Positions 9,588 to 17,907 of a DNA stretch of 64,000 bases are shown piece by piece. Under the pieces are notes generated by a model, which saw only the letters and a list, made by a program, of their open reading frames with translations, was not told the origin of the DNA and ran no database searches. How positions within the stretch are numbered: the stretch's first letter is position 1; every line of letters begins with the position of its first letter. The DNA comes from Allobosea sp. Root381 (lineage in GTDB: Bacteria; Pseudomonadota; Alphaproteobacteria; Rhizobiales; Beijerinckiaceae): the NCBI RefSeq assembly GCF_001429395.1, contig NZ_LMJT01000023.1, forward strand, positions 17,631 through 81,630, read 5' to 3'. Made by a program: the position numbers and the translations under genes.

Positions 9588-10538
9588 TCAGCCCCTCGCT
9601 TGCGTCAGCACCGCGCCGAGCGTGCGCTCGATCAGCGGCAGCTTGAATGCGTTCTCATGGGTCGGCTTGGCGTCGGCGAGAATGGCTTCCGCGGCGGCTT
9701 TAGCACCGCGGGGCAGCTCCGCCTCCGCCGTCTCGACGCGCCATGGCTTGGGCGCCACGCCACCGAGCGCGATCCGGCCGCTGCCGTCGCGCTGCACGAT
9801 GGCCGCGACCGAGACCAGCGCGAAGGCGTAGGACGCGCGGTCCCGCACCTTGCGGTAGATCTGCGTGCCGCCGACAGGCTTCGGCAGCGTCACGGCCGTG
9901 ATGAGTTCGCCCTGGTCCAGCACGGTCTCGACATGCGGGGTCTTGCCCGGCAGCCGATGCAGCTCGGCGACAGGGATCGAGCGGGTCGATCGATCGGGCT
10001 TCACCGTCTCGACCGTGGCGTCGAGCGCCCGCATCGCCACGGCCATGTCGGAAGGATGCGTCGCGATGCAGGCGTCGCTGATGCCGACCACGCCGAGTTG
10101 GCGCGAGAAGCCGCCGAGCGCCGAGCAGCCGCTGCCGGGCTGGCGTTTGTTGCAGGGCTGTGCCGTGTCGTAGAAATACGGGCAGCGCGTCCGCTGCAGC
10201 AGGTTCCCGGCCGTGGTGGCGCGGTTGCGCAACTGGCCGGACGCACCCGCCAGCAGCGCCCGCGACAGCACCGCATAATCGCGCCGGACGCGCTCATCCA
10301 CCGCTAGCGCGGTGTTGCGAACCAGCGCCCCGATGCGCAGCCCGCCATCGGATGATGGCTCGATCTTGTCGATGCCGAGCCCGTTGACGTCGATCAGATG
10401 CGTCGGTGCCTCGATCTGCAGCTTCATCAGGTCGAGCAGGTTGGTGCCGCCGGCGATGAATTTCGCGTCGGGGCTCCTGGCCGCGGCGGCTGCGGCCTCA
10501 GCCGGCGAGCTCGCCTTTTCATAGGAGAATGCTCTCAT
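9588..10538 (-). CDS. paoB: Aldehyde oxidoreductase FAD-binding subunit with Fe-S insertion (PaoB-like)
   Basis: 316 residues from the ATG at 10538 ([10 protein letters not shown]). That start gives the 4-bp ATGA overlap with paoA and the family's usual length; a longer in-frame start at 10751 would lie inside paoA and is rejected. The FAD-binding motif AGGTNLLDL is at residues 29-37 and TTAGNLLQ at 108-115. Four cysteines follow at about 119, 129, 138 and 157 ([21 protein letters not shown] and DAC). These correspond to the extra [4Fe-4S] ligands that distinguish PaoB-type subunits from ordinary XdhB. It should pass electrons between the Moco and 2Fe-2S subunits and FAD. Confidence 0.87.
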   Translation of the reverse strand: MRAFSYEKASSPAEAAAAAARSPDAKFIAGGTNLLDLMKLQIEAPTHLIDVNGLGIDKIEPSSDGGLRIGALVRNTALAVDERVRRDYAVLSRALLAGASGQLRNRATTAGNLLQRTRCPYFYDTAQPCNKRQPGSGCSALGGFSRQLGVVGISDACIATHPSDMAVAMRALDATVETVKPDRSTRSIPVAELHRLPGKTPHVETVLDQGELITAVTLPKPVGGTQIYRKVRDRASYAFALVSVAAIVQRDGSGRIALGGVAPKPWRVETAEAELPRGAKAAAEAILADAKPTHENAFKLPLIERTLGAVLTQARG

Positions 10539-11170
10539 CCCTGCCTCCCCGCCACCTCGGTCATCGCCTCGACGATGTTGGAATAGGCGCCGCAGCGGCA
10601 GATGTTGCCGCTCATGCGCTCGCGGATCTCGGCCTCGGTCGGCGCCATGGCGCCGGTGAGGTCGGCGCTGACATGGCTCGGGATACCGGCCTTGATCTCG
10701 TCGAGGACCGCGACGCCGGAGCAGATCTGGCCGGGCGTGCAGTAACCGCACTGGAAGCCGTCATGCTTCACGAAGGCCGCCTGCATCGGGTGAAGGTTGT
10801 CGACGCCGCCGAGCCCCTCGATCGTAGTGATCTCCGCACCTGCATTCATGATCGCCAGGGTCAGGCAGGAATTGATCCGCTGCCCGTCGACCAGCACCGT
10901 GCAGGCGCCACACTGGCCATGATCGCAACCCTTCTTGGTGCCGGTCAGGTGAAGCTGCTCGCGCAGCGCGTCCAGCAAGGTCGTGCGGGTGTCGAGTTCG
11001 AGCTTGTGGCTGCGCCCGTTCACTGTGAACGAGACCTCGCTCAGCACCGGCTTTCCGACGGGTGCCGGCTGGGCGCGCGCGCCCGCAGCCGTCGTGGAAA
11101 AGGCGGCGCAGGCGCCAGCGACGACCATCAGGTCACGCCGGTTCATTTCCAGTTCTCTGGGAGTTGGCAT
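10535..11170 (-). CDS. paoA: Aldehyde oxidoreductase 2Fe-2S subunit with Tat signal (PaoA-like)
   Basis: 211 residues. The start at 11170 has GGAGG five bases upstream. A twin-arginine signal ([15 protein letters not shown], residues 10-24) shows export. The plant-type ferredoxin cluster is C82-x4-C87-x2-C90-x11-C102. The second [2Fe-2S] helical domain has C141-x2-C144 and C191-x-C193 ([11 protein letters not shown]). The order PaoA-PaoB-PaoC and the presence of a Tat signal only here match the periplasmic aldehyde oxidoreductase rather than cytoplasmic xanthine dehydrogenase. Likely role is detoxification of aromatic or aliphatic aldehydes in the periplasm. Confidence 0.9.
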   Translation of the reverse strand: MPTPRELEMNRRDLMVVAGACAAFSTTAAGARAQPAPVGKPVLSEVSFTVNGRSHKLELDTRTTLLDALREQLHLTGTKKGCDHGQCGACTVLVDGQRINSCLTLAIMNAGAEITTIEGLGGVDNLHPMQAAFVKHDGFQCGYCTPGQICSGVAVLDEIKAGIPSHVSADLTGAMAPTEAEIRERMSGNICRCGAYSNIVEAMTEVAGRQG

Positions 11171-11193
11171 ATCCGCCTCCGATTTCGACTAAT

Positions 11194-11226
11194 CGCAGCT
11201 GGTAACTCGCTCCCGAGCCAGCTGCG
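11194..11226. promoter_or_regulatory. Inverted repeat upstream of paoA
   Basis: Perfect 9-bp arms CGCAGCTGG and CCAGCTGCG are separated by 15 bp, starting 24 bp upstream of the paoA start codon. The spacing suits a dimeric or tetrameric regulator. No regulator gene is adjacent, so the binding protein is unknown. It could also form an RNA hairpin in the leader. Confidence 0.4.
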
Positions 11227-11357
11227 TTGCGAAGGAGAACGACCGAAGCGGCGGCTAGTTCATTCTCATTCTAAAATGCCGCACACACGAGATCGTCAGC
11301 GCGCTTCTGAATCTTCCGATCAAAGGATGAAAGCGGGAGGCTCGGCCCATCGGGAAC

Positions 11358-11398
11358 GTCCGCTGTCCGGCGATGGTCTAATGTCAGCTTGTGGTGCA
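11358..11398 (+). repeat. 41-bp dispersed intergenic repeat, copy 2
   Basis: GTCCGCTGTCCGGC opens the unit and TTGTGGTGCA closes it, exactly 41 bp. It lies in the 11171-11475 gap between paoA and the SDR gene. Apart from the inverted repeat, I see no gene in that gap. Confidence 0.5.
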
Positions 11399-11475
11399 TT
11401 TCGCCGGCTGCCACCCGACAATTATCATGACGCGGTCCAGCGGCGGCCGTTTTCGGCCACCGCTATTACCTTGGA

Positions 11476-12282
11476 TCAGATCCGGTTGTCCCAGGCCTGG
11501 AGCTGATGGCTCTTGAGCATGTCCTCGATCACCAGCGGCACGACATTGCGGAACTTGCCGTCATCGGCTGGGACTATCTCGATCATGCGGTCGATCATCT
11601 CCTGCGGGTCCATCTTGCCTTCGGGCGTGGCGAAGAAGTCGTTGAAGCCCTTCCTGAGATCGGCGCGCCTGGTGACGTTCACGTCGTCGTCGAGCCAGCG
11701 GAAGGGGTTGTCCGCCATCGTCTCGTTGTAGCCGGTGTAGTAGGCGCCGGGATTGATCGTCTGGATCTTGATGCCGTAGGCCGCAAGTTCCTGCTGCAGC
11801 GCCTCGGCGATCGATTCCAGCGCATGCTTGGTCGAGACATAGGTGCCCCAGTTCGCCGGGGTGAACAGGCCGCCCATCGAGGAGGTGAAGACGACCTTGC
11901 CCTTCTTGCCGGCGCGGACCCATTTCTGGACGACGCCTTGTGTCAGCACCAGCGGCAGGAAGACGTTGATCTCGTAGTTGTTGCGGACGAGCTCGATCGG
12001 GATCTCCCAGACTGGGCCGGCCTCGCCCATGCCGGCATTGTTCCAGAGGATGTCGAAATCCCATTTCAGCGCCTGTCTGACGTCGTAGGCGTCGGTCAGG
12101 TCGAGCCGCTCGACGCGGATCCTGTCGGCGAGCCCGAGCGCGGCCACCTCCTCGCGCAGGGGCGTGACCTGCGACGAGACATGCACGGTGGCGATGATGT
12201 TGTGGCCGTTGCGAGCCATGCCGATGGCGGCGCCCTTGCCGAAGCCCGAGCCTGCGCCGGTGATGAGGATGGTTTTGGTCAT
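11476..12282 (-). CDS. Short-chain dehydrogenase/reductase
   Basis: 268 residues. The NAD(P)-binding motif TGAGSGFG is at 8-15, NNAG at 81-84, the catalytic Ser at 134/135 and the YxxxK pair at Y148/K152. The substrate cannot be read from the sequence. It is the last gene of a three-gene set (SDR, GlcG-like, SDR), 56 bp after the GlcG-like gene. The divergent LysR gene probably controls the set. The C-terminus (LKSHQLQAWDNRI) is longer than in classical SDRs. Confidence 0.85.
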   Translation of the reverse strand: MTKTILITGAGSGFGKGAAIGMARNGHNIIATVHVSSQVTPLREEVAALGLADRIRVERLDLTDAYDVRQALKWDFDILWNNAGMGEAGPVWEIPIELVRNNYEINVFLPLVLTQGVVQKWVRAGKKGKVVFTSSMGGLFTPANWGTYVSTKHALESIAEALQQELAAYGIKIQTINPGAYYTGYNETMADNPFRWLDDDVNVTRRADLRKGFNDFFATPEGKMDPQEMIDRMIEIVPADDGKFRNVVPLVIEDMLKSHQLQAWDNRI

Positions 12283-12338
12283 GACGTGTTCCTTTGCCGG
12301 ATGTGATGGGTTGGGGAGGCGTGGAGGTGGTGGGGATG

Positions 12339-12740
12339 TCAGCCGCCGAGCGCTTGCGCGGCGGCCTGGGCGATCTCACGGTCCTGAGCGACGGCTCCGC
12401 CGGAGACGCCGACGGCGCCGATCAGCAGGCCGTCGGGACCGAACAGCGGAATGCCGCCGGCGAAGGTCATCAATCCGCCATTGCTGAGTTCCAGGCCCGG
12501 CGCCGGAGCGCCCGGCTTGCAGTAGTCCCACACCGCTTCACTGGCGGCCTGGAAGAGGACGGAGGTGCGTGCCTTGCCCGTCGCAACGTCGATCGAGCCC
12601 AGGACGGCGCCATCCATCCGGCTGAACGCCTTGAGATGGGCGCCTGCGTCCAGCACCGCGATGTTGACGGAAATGCCGACGGCGTTGGCCTGTGCCTCGC
12701 CGGCCGTGAGGATCCGGCGGGCCTGTTCGGTGGTGATCAT
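12339..12740 (-). CDS. GlcG/HbpS-family protein
   Basis: 133 residues from the ATG at 12740 (MITTEQARRIL). A longer open frame runs upstream into the SDR gene but lacks family sequence. The protein has the hallmarks of the GlcG/HbpS family (DUF336): NIAVLDAGAHLKAFSRMDGA, GSIDVATGKARTS, NGGLMTFAGGIPL and GAVGVSGG. Members bind haem or corrinoids, or accompany dehydrogenases as small accessory proteins; the exact role here is unknown. No signal peptide is seen, so it should be cytoplasmic. It sits between two SDR genes, 28 bp after the upstream one. Confidence 0.85.
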   Translation of the reverse strand: MITTEQARRILTAGEAQANAVGISVNIAVLDAGAHLKAFSRMDGAVLGSIDVATGKARTSVLFQAASEAVWDYCKPGAPAPGLELSNGGLMTFAGGIPLFGPDGLLIGAVGVSGGAVAQDREIAQAAAQALGG

Positions 12741-12768
12741 GGGCTCTCTCCCGCGAGAGGCGGACAGC

Positions 12769-13614
12769 TCAGGCTGCCGCGCTGGTTTCGGGAAAGTCGG
12801 TGCTGACGGCGACCTGCCGCCAGGCGGCGAGCTCCTCCGCCACGAAAGCGTTCTTGGCTTCGATCGCCGCAACCGTGTCGCTGCCATAGGGCATGCGCAG
12901 CGGCGCATCCGGATTGCCGCCGAGTGCAATCAGCGCGGCGGCCAGTCTGGCGGGGTCGCCGGGCTGCCGATGGCTGAGTTGTGCAGCATGCTCGCGCACC
13001 ATCCCGGCGGTTCCGGCATAGTCGGCGATCTGGCCGTTGCTGACGCTCAGCGAGCGTGCGTCGAGGAAGTCGGTGCGGAAATAGCCCGGCTCGACGATCG
13101 TGGCCTTGATCCCGAGCGGTGCCAGTTCCTCGGCCAGCGCCTCGGTCAGCCCTTCGACGGCGAACTTGGTCGAGCAATAGACGCCGAAGCCCGCGCCGCT
13201 TCGATATCCGCCGATCGACGAGATGTTGAGGATATGGCCGCTGCGGGCGCGCCGCATATGGGGCAGGACGGCCCGAACGACGTTGAGGACGCCGAAGACA
13301 TTGGTGCGATAGAGCGCCTCGACCTCGGTCGCGGTCGCCTCCTCGACGGCACCCAGCAGCCCGAAGCCGGCATTGTTCAGCAGCACATCGATCTTGCCGA
13401 AGCGACGGATCGCCTCCTTGGCGGCGGCATAGGCCTGCGCCTCGTCGGTGACGTCGAGCGCCACCGCCAGCAGGTTGGGATGCTCGCCAAGACCAGCCGT
13501 AACGCTGCGCGGGTCCCGCGCAGTGGCGACGACGGCGTCGCCCTTTTCCAAAGCCAGCTTCGCGACAAGGGCCCCAAAGCCGCGCGACGCGCCGGTGATG
13601 AACCAGGTCTGCAT
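12769..13614 (-). CDS. Short-chain dehydrogenase/reductase
   Basis: 281 residues from MQTWFITGASRGFG at 13614. An upstream in-frame start at 13704 would run across the presumed operator, so I reject it. TGASRGFG lies at 7-14, NNAG at 80-83, Ser132 and the YxxxK pair Y146/K150. It is first in the SDR/GlcG/SDR operon and divergent from a LysR regulator whose start is 114 bp away. That arrangement suggests it is a direct target of the regulator. Substrate unknown. Confidence 0.85.
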   Translation of the reverse strand: MQTWFITGASRGFGALVAKLALEKGDAVVATARDPRSVTAGLGEHPNLLAVALDVTDEAQAYAAAKEAIRRFGKIDVLLNNAGFGLLGAVEEATATEVEALYRTNVFGVLNVVRAVLPHMRRARSGHILNISSIGGYRSGAGFGVYCSTKFAVEGLTEALAEELAPLGIKATIVEPGYFRTDFLDARSLSVSNGQIADYAGTAGMVREHAAQLSHRQPGDPARLAAALIALGGNPDAPLRMPYGSDTVAAIEAKNAFVAEELAAWRQVAVSTDFPETSAAA

Positions 13615-13678
13615 GATCTCGTCTCCTTCAAATCGCTCGGCCCCGATGCCGATGAAAGGAGGGTAGTCATGTCCGTCA

Positions 13679-13725
13679 GATGAGAGTATCCACGCAGTCT
13701 TCAACGACTTGATGAGTTTATCTCA
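13679..13725. promoter_or_regulatory. Candidate LysR binding sites in the divergent promoter
   Basis: Two near-identical 12-mers, GATGAGAGTATC (13679-13690) and GATGAGTTTATC (13711-13722), are 32 bp apart, about three helical turns. The second is part of the palindrome TGAG-TTTAT-CTCA (13713-13725), directly upstream of the lysR ATG. This fits the recognition and activation sites expected between a LysR gene and its divergent target. Confidence 0.45.
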
Positions 13726-13728
13726 GCA

Positions 13729-14619
13729 ATGGATCAAGGCGCGCTCGCGCTCTTTATGGCCGTGGCCCGGCATCTCAGCTTCCGGCGTGCCGCGGACGAA
13801 CTCGGCTGCACGCCGTCGGCGGTCAGCCACGGTTTGCGTGCGCTGGAGGAACGGCTTCAGGTAAGGCTGGTCAATCGCACCACGCGCAGCGTCGCGCTGA
13901 CCGAGGCCGGGCAGGGGCTGTTCGGTCGCATCGGACCGGCGTTCCGCGACATCACGGATGCGCTCGACGATCTCAACAGCTACCGCGACCAGCCGATCGG
14001 GAACCTGCGCCTGAACGCGGCCCATCTCGCGACCGAAATCCTGCTGTTGCCCTATGTCACACGCTTCCTCGAACGCCACCCGACGGTGACGATCGAAATC
14101 GTCTCGGACAATGCCCTGATCGATATGGTCTCCGAGGGCTTCGACGCCGGCTTGCGCTTCGGCGAGACTGTCGCGCAGGACATGATCGCGGTGCCGATCG
14201 GCCCGCGCCAGCGCTCGGTCGTGGTGGCGACACCGGGTCTCTTCGCTCGCCACGGCATGCCCGCCGCGCCCGAGCAACTGCGCGGCCTGCCTTGCCTGCG
14301 GCTGCGGTTCGGCAGCGGCCGATTCTACGACTGGGAGTTCGAGCGCGGCGGCATCGAGTTCAAGGTCGCAGTGCAAGGCCCGCTCGTCCTGAGCGACCAA
14401 GGTCATCTCCTGCAAGCCGCACTGGCAGGCGCGGGCATCGCCTATCTCTTCGAGAGCCAGGTCGAGCAGCACCTGGCCGAGGGCCGGCTCGTCCGCGTGC
14501 TCGAAGAATGGTGTCCCTACTATCCGGGCTTCCACCTCTATTACCCCAGCCGGCGCCAGATGCCCTCGACGCTGCGGGCCTTTATCGACTTCGTTCGAGG
14601 CGAACGCATCGCACCGTAG
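13729..14619 (+). CDS. LysR-family transcriptional regulator
   Basis: 296 residues. The N-terminal winged helix-turn-helix covers residues 1-60 (LSFRRAADELGCTPSAVSHGLRALEERLQVRLVNRTTRSVALTEAG). It is followed by a periplasmic-binding-protein-like effector domain (90-290). It is divergent from the SDR/GlcG/SDR operon, which it probably controls. The resemblance to GcvA-like members is general, and the inducer cannot be predicted. Confidence 0.92.
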   Translation: MDQGALALFMAVARHLSFRRAADELGCTPSAVSHGLRALEERLQVRLVNRTTRSVALTEAGQGLFGRIGPAFRDITDALDDLNSYRDQPIGNLRLNAAHLATEILLLPYVTRFLERHPTVTIEIVSDNALIDMVSEGFDAGLRFGETVAQDMIAVPIGPRQRSVVVATPGLFARHGMPAAPEQLRGLPCLRLRFGSGRFYDWEFERGGIEFKVAVQGPLVLSDQGHLLQAALAGAGIAYLFESQVEQHLAEGRLVRVLEEWCPYYPGFHLYYPSRRQMPSTLRAFIDFVRGERIAP

Positions 14620-15097
14620 TGCAATTTCGCAGACGCCCCCGATGCGGGAATGTCTGCTCCGCGGCAGTCCGCTATTGGCGCCTAGCGATGGAGTGGATGA
14701 GTTATAGTTGCTTCGGATGCGGCATCCCGATGGAGGGTGCGTCATGCTTGTCGAAGCTCGACAAATTCATCATCGCCTGGCTTGGAATGCCGGGCACATC
14801 ATCGGCCAAAGCCGCCGCTGACGCCGCGCCACATCTGGGCCATCCGGACACGGCTACAGCACGACCGGCGCGTGCAAGATCTGGCGATGTCCAATCTCGC
14901 AATCGACAGCAAGCTGCGTGCGCGGCCACGCCATGCCGAGAGTCGGAGCGCAGGGCGTCCCTCGGCAACGGTCGTCACGAAGTCGTGTGCCCCGCTGGCC
15001 GACGAGATTTCGCCGAATAGCTTCAGTAGGACTGCGGTTGAACGGGAGGCTCATCGCCTTGGCCGACGGGCTGTCACCTCGATCCACGGAGCAAGCG
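14620..15097. other. 478-bp intergenic region with decayed sequence
   Basis: Contains an integrase scrap at 14815-14919. A shortened relative of the 41-bp repeat may lie at 14652-14682 (GTCTGCTCC ... TATTGGCGCC). I see no intact gene. Confidence 0.5.
14815..14919 (+). pseudogene. Fragment of a tyrosine-recombinase (phage-type integrase) gene
   Basis: One frame reads LTPRHIWAIRTRLQHDRRV then QDLAMSNLAIDSKLR. This closely resembles the N-terminal region of a common proteobacterial integrase family, which reads roughly LxPKHVWAIRxRLQ ... RDLALFNLAIDSKLRGCDLV. The similarity ends at about 14922 and no catalytic Arg/His/Arg/Tyr region follows. It is a 35-codon relic of a mobile element. Recognition is from memory of the family, not from a search. 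Confidence 0.6.
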
Positions 15098-15598
15098 ATG
15101 CTGTCCATTTCCACGACACGCCGCGGCCTGCTGGCTGCCGGGGCCGCCTTTGGCGCGACGGTGCTGACTGAGGGAGCGCCGACGATCATTCAGCCGGCAC
15201 AGGCACAGGGATTGGCGCCGACGGGTTCGATGCGCGGCGGCGCCAACAATTACCGTCCCAACGCGCCGATCGTGCAGCGCATCGGCAATGGCGGCTTCTG
15301 GATGTCCGGGACGGTGCGCCGGGCCGTAGATGGCGCGCCGTTGCCTGGAATCCGCATCCAGATTTGGGCCCATACCACGGAGGGCTACGAGACCGATGCG
15401 CACAGCCACGGCGCAACGCTGACCGACGCCAACGGCGTCTTCCGTCTCGAGATGCCGCAGATCATCCCGGCCTTCGGACAGGCGCACGGCCATCTCGCCT
15501 ATGACGACGACGCCTTCCAGACCGTGTTCCTGCGCCCGGTGATGCAGAGTTCCCGAGACAAGAGTCTGAAGGCTGACTTCGTGCTCCAGTCGGCGTGA
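15098..15598 (+). CDS. Tat-exported intradiol-dioxygenase-like protein
   Basis: 166 residues. The twin-arginine signal (TTRRGLLAAGAAFGATVL) is followed by a domain with the fold signature of protocatechuate/catechol intradiol dioxygenases: a GTVRRAVDGAPLPGIRIQIW strand pair, Tyr97 (EGYETD), SHGATLTDANGVFRLEM and HGH at 130-132. The two histidines and Tyr97 match iron ligands; a second ligand tyrosine is not obvious. It may bind a metal without being a classical ring-cleaving enzyme. The start is the ATG at 15098. The next gene overlaps its stop codon, so the two are co-translated. Confidence 0.75.
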   Translation: MLSISTTRRGLLAAGAAFGATVLTEGAPTIIQPAQAQGLAPTGSMRGGANNYRPNAPIVQRIGNGGFWMSGTVRRAVDGAPLPGIRIQIWAHTTEGYETDAHSHGATLTDANGVFRLEMPQIIPAFGQAHGHLAYDDDAFQTVFLRPVMQSSRDKSLKADFVLQSA

Positions 15599-16230
15599 AC
15601 CGCATGCCGTGGATGAGGGCGGCCCTGATCTGGGCCGTGGTCGCGGGTGCGATCGTCGTGTCGCTCGCCGTTGCTGCAACCAGCCCGCTGCTCGCTTGGC
15701 GAGGGCCAGTCTATGTTGTGGCCGGTTTCGCCGGCGTCTTGGCGCTGGCGCTTGTCCTGCTGCAGCCTCTGCTCGCGGCCGGATACCTGCCGGGGCTCCC
15801 GGTCCCGCGTGGGCGTCGGGTGCATCGCTGGGTCGGAGCTGCGCTCGTCGCGGCGATCATCATTCACGTCGCCGGGCTGTGGCTGACCAGCCCGCCCGAC
15901 GTCGTCGACGCGCTTCTCTTCGACTCGCCAACGCCGTTTTCGGCCTGGGGGGTCGTCGCCATGTGGGCCGCCTTCGCAGCGGCGCTGCTCGCCGCGCTGC
16001 GCCGGCCCCTGCGTATCAGGCCGCGGCTCTGGCGTCTCGGCCATGCCGTGCTCGTGGTGTTGGTCGTGCTCTGCGGAGTCGTCCACGCGCTGCTGATCGA
16101 GGGGACGATGGGGAGCGTCTCCAAGCTCGTGCTCTGTGCGCTCGTCGTCGCGGCAACTGCGGTCGCGCTGTTCGATCTTCGCGCCGCGATGCTTCTGACA
16201 CGGCCAAAGCCGCAGGACCGGCACCTGTGA
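15595..16230 (+). CDS. Ferric-reductase-like transmembrane cytochrome
   Basis: 211 residues from a GTG at 15595 that overlaps the upstream TGA; an ATG at 15604 is the alternative. About six hydrophobic segments are seen. Two histidine pairs, H77/H91 and H150/H164, are each 14 residues apart on predicted helices, the spacing used for two b-haems in the ferric reductase/YedZ superfamily. No flavin or NADPH domain is present, so electrons must come from quinol or a partner. Translational coupling to the Tat-exported dioxygenase-like protein suggests a membrane-to-periplasm redox pair. Confidence 0.78.
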   Translation: MNRMPWMRAALIWAVVAGAIVVSLAVAATSPLLAWRGPVYVVAGFAGVLALALVLLQPLLAAGYLPGLPVPRGRRVHRWVGAALVAAIIIHVAGLWLTSPPDVVDALLFDSPTPFSAWGVVAMWAAFAAALLAALRRPLRIRPRLWRLGHAVLVVLVVLCGVVHALLIEGTMGSVSKLVLCALVVAATAVALFDLRAAMLLTRPKPQDRHL

Positions 16231-16469
16231 TCCTCGCGGCTCCCAGGGAGCGCGCAGCAGGTTGACGGCTCTCCAGCCACCCCGTCGGGCGCGTGCGCGG
16301 CAGCGCGAGGGGCCCAGGCGATGAGCGCGCGTGACTGTCGCCGTGGTCTGACGCTGAAAGCCGCGAATCGTGTTCGGATGCCGCCTTGGCAGTCGGAGCA
16401 TTCAGCCAAAGTCACCGGGTATCAGTCAGGTGAAGTCGCGCGACGGTCGCTCGAAGCGAGTTGCTTAAA

Positions 16470-16510
16470 GTCCGTTCTCCGGCTTTGGGCGAACGTCGGG
16501 AAGTGGCGCT
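16470..16510 (+). repeat. 41-bp dispersed intergenic repeat, copy 3
   Basis: Opens GTCCGTTCTCCGGC and closes GGGAAGTGGCGCT, 41 bp. It sits in the 278-bp gap between convergent genes and touches the stop codon of the amidotransferase gene. Nothing else was recognised in that gap. Confidence 0.55.
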
Positions 16511-17216
16511 ACTTCCCTTGGTTCAGTTGCGCGAGCCACTCGCCAACAACCGCTTCTGCAGCGGTCGCTAGGTCGTGTCCGCGTTGAGTCCAGTCTTGGC
16601 GAAGCCTAGCAAGATCGATCTCGGCGGCGGCGAGCTCGGCCGCGTGACCCACCAGCCATTGCTCAGCTTTGGCAAGCCCCGCCTCGGGGTGGAACTGCAG
16701 GGCGAGCACGTTGCTGCCGATGGCGAAAGCCTGCTGTTCGACCATCGACGACGAGGCGAGGTTCTGCGCGCCCGGCGGCAGCGCGTAGGTGTCGCCATGC
16801 CAGTGCAGTACGGGTATGCCGGCGAGGTGGCGCAGCGGGCTGGCCTCTCCTTGCGCTGTGAGCGTGAGCGCAGCGAAGCCGATCTCCTTGATCCCCGTCG
16901 GGAAGATCCGGCTCCCGAGTGCCGCAGCGACCAGCTGCGCTCCGAGGCAGATGCCGAGTGTGGGAAGCCCAGCGGCCAACCGCGTTGCGATGAAGGTGCG
17001 CTCGCGAGCGAGGAACGGATAGGCTTGTTCCTCGTAGACGCCGACAGGGCCCCCGAGCACCACAAGCAGGTCTGGCGCCAGGGGATCGCCGGCGCAAAAA
17101 TCCGGCTCGCCGACATCGCTGTAGGCGAGCGAGTAGCCAGCCTGGGCCAGCGGGGCTGCGAAGGTCCCGAGATCCTCGAAATGGACATGGCGAAGCGCGA
17201 GACAGGTCCTGGTCAT
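16509..17216 (-). CDS. Class I glutamine amidotransferase-like protein
   Basis: 235 residues. The catalytic triad of class I (GATase1) domains is intact: Cys90 in GICLGAQ, His176 and Glu178 in FHPE. The conserved HWHGDT is at 138-143. It resembles stand-alone amidotransferases related to GMP synthase glutaminase and to gamma-glutamyl hydrolases of polyamine or amine catabolism. There is no synthetase partner nearby. It overlaps the peroxiredoxin gene by 4 bp (ATGA) and closes the MarR-led operon. The substrate is unknown; thiol or amine metabolism is only suggested by context. Confidence 0.82.
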   Translation of the reverse strand: MTRTCLALRHVHFEDLGTFAAPLAQAGYSLAYSDVGEPDFCAGDPLAPDLLVVLGGPVGVYEEQAYPFLARERTFIATRLAAGLPTLGICLGAQLVAAALGSRIFPTGIKEIGFAALTLTAQGEASPLRHLAGIPVLHWHGDTYALPPGAQNLASSSMVEQQAFAIGSNVLALQFHPEAGLAKAEQWLVGHAAELAAAEIDLARLRQDWTQRGHDLATAAEAVVGEWLAQLNQGK

Positions 17217-17815
17217 GGTCTCTGCTCCGCCGCCATGACGCCGGCCGGCAGCGCGCAGCGCCCGCTCGTGCAGGCTTCGCCGACCTCGTCGCCCTGCGTC
17301 TCATGCAGCGGGCGGGGGCTCGCCAATACCGTCGCGATCCGTGCGCCGACCGCGATATCGTCCTCGACGCCGAAGGCGTGATGAGCGACGCGCCCGTCGC
17401 GCCCGATCAGCACGGTTGAGGGCGTGCCGCGCAACCGATAGCGCCGCATCGTGACGGGGGTCTCGCTGCCCTCTTCGGCGAGGTCTACCGCCACGGGCGA
17501 CTTCAACCGGTATTCGTGAAGGAACGCACGCAGCGTCACCGGAGTCATCGCCGCATGATGCTCGAACACGGTGTGCAGACCGATGATCTGCAGGTCCGTG
17601 CCGGCAAAGACGCGCTCGATGCGCTGGACCTGCGGGATCGCCTGCGCGACGCAGCCCGGGCAGAGCAGCTGGAAGGCGTGCAGCAGCACCGGTCGGCCGC
17701 GCAGGGCTGCCAGGCTTAGAGGGGCCGGTGTGTTGAACCATTCGGAGACGGCGAGCTCTGGCGCCAGCGGCGCTAGGCTTGCCCTGCCTGGAACACTCAA
17801 GCTAGGTCTGTCCAT
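17213..17815 (-). CDS. Thioredoxin-fold peroxiredoxin-like protein
   Basis: 200 residues of AhpC/TSA or TlpA-like fold. It has LLHAFQLLCPGC with Cys52/Cys55 after the first strand, a GTPSTVLIGRDGRVAHHAFG strand pair, and a second Cys pair near the C-terminus (CTSGRC). No signal peptide, so cytoplasmic. The CPGC motif suggests disulfide exchange or peroxide reduction. It lies between the secreted protein and the amidotransferase in the MarR operon. Its leader shares a 13-base block with the leader of the gene upstream. Confidence 0.75.
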   Translation of the reverse strand: MDRPSLSVPGRASLAPLAPELAVSEWFNTPAPLSLAALRGRPVLLHAFQLLCPGCVAQAIPQVQRIERVFAGTDLQIIGLHTVFEHHAAMTPVTLRAFLHEYRLKSPVAVDLAEEGSETPVTMRRYRLRGTPSTVLIGRDGRVAHHAFGVEDDIAVGARIATVLASPRPLHETQGDEVGEACTSGRCALPAGVMAAEQRP

Positions 17816-17854
17816 GTTCTTTCTCTTCGATTGCCTGGAGGGGAGGAATAGGCG

Positions 17855-17880
17855 GGTTCGCCGATGGCAGTCGGCGAACC
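17855..17880. terminator. 10-bp perfect hairpin between operon genes
   Basis: GGTTCGCCGA, a six-base loop, then TCGGCGAACC. It lies between the secreted-protein gene and the peroxiredoxin gene on the minus strand. No U-tract follows, so it may be a processing or partial termination site that lowers downstream expression. Confidence 0.5.
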
Positions 17881-17907
17881 GGCAACGCTTTGCGCTTCAG
17901 ACCGCGC

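Noticed and set aside
7569-10307. 912-codon plus-strand frame
   Set aside because: Exactly antisense to paoC and paoB, with biased Arg/His/Ala composition. The minus strand encodes clear molybdenum hydroxylase subunits.
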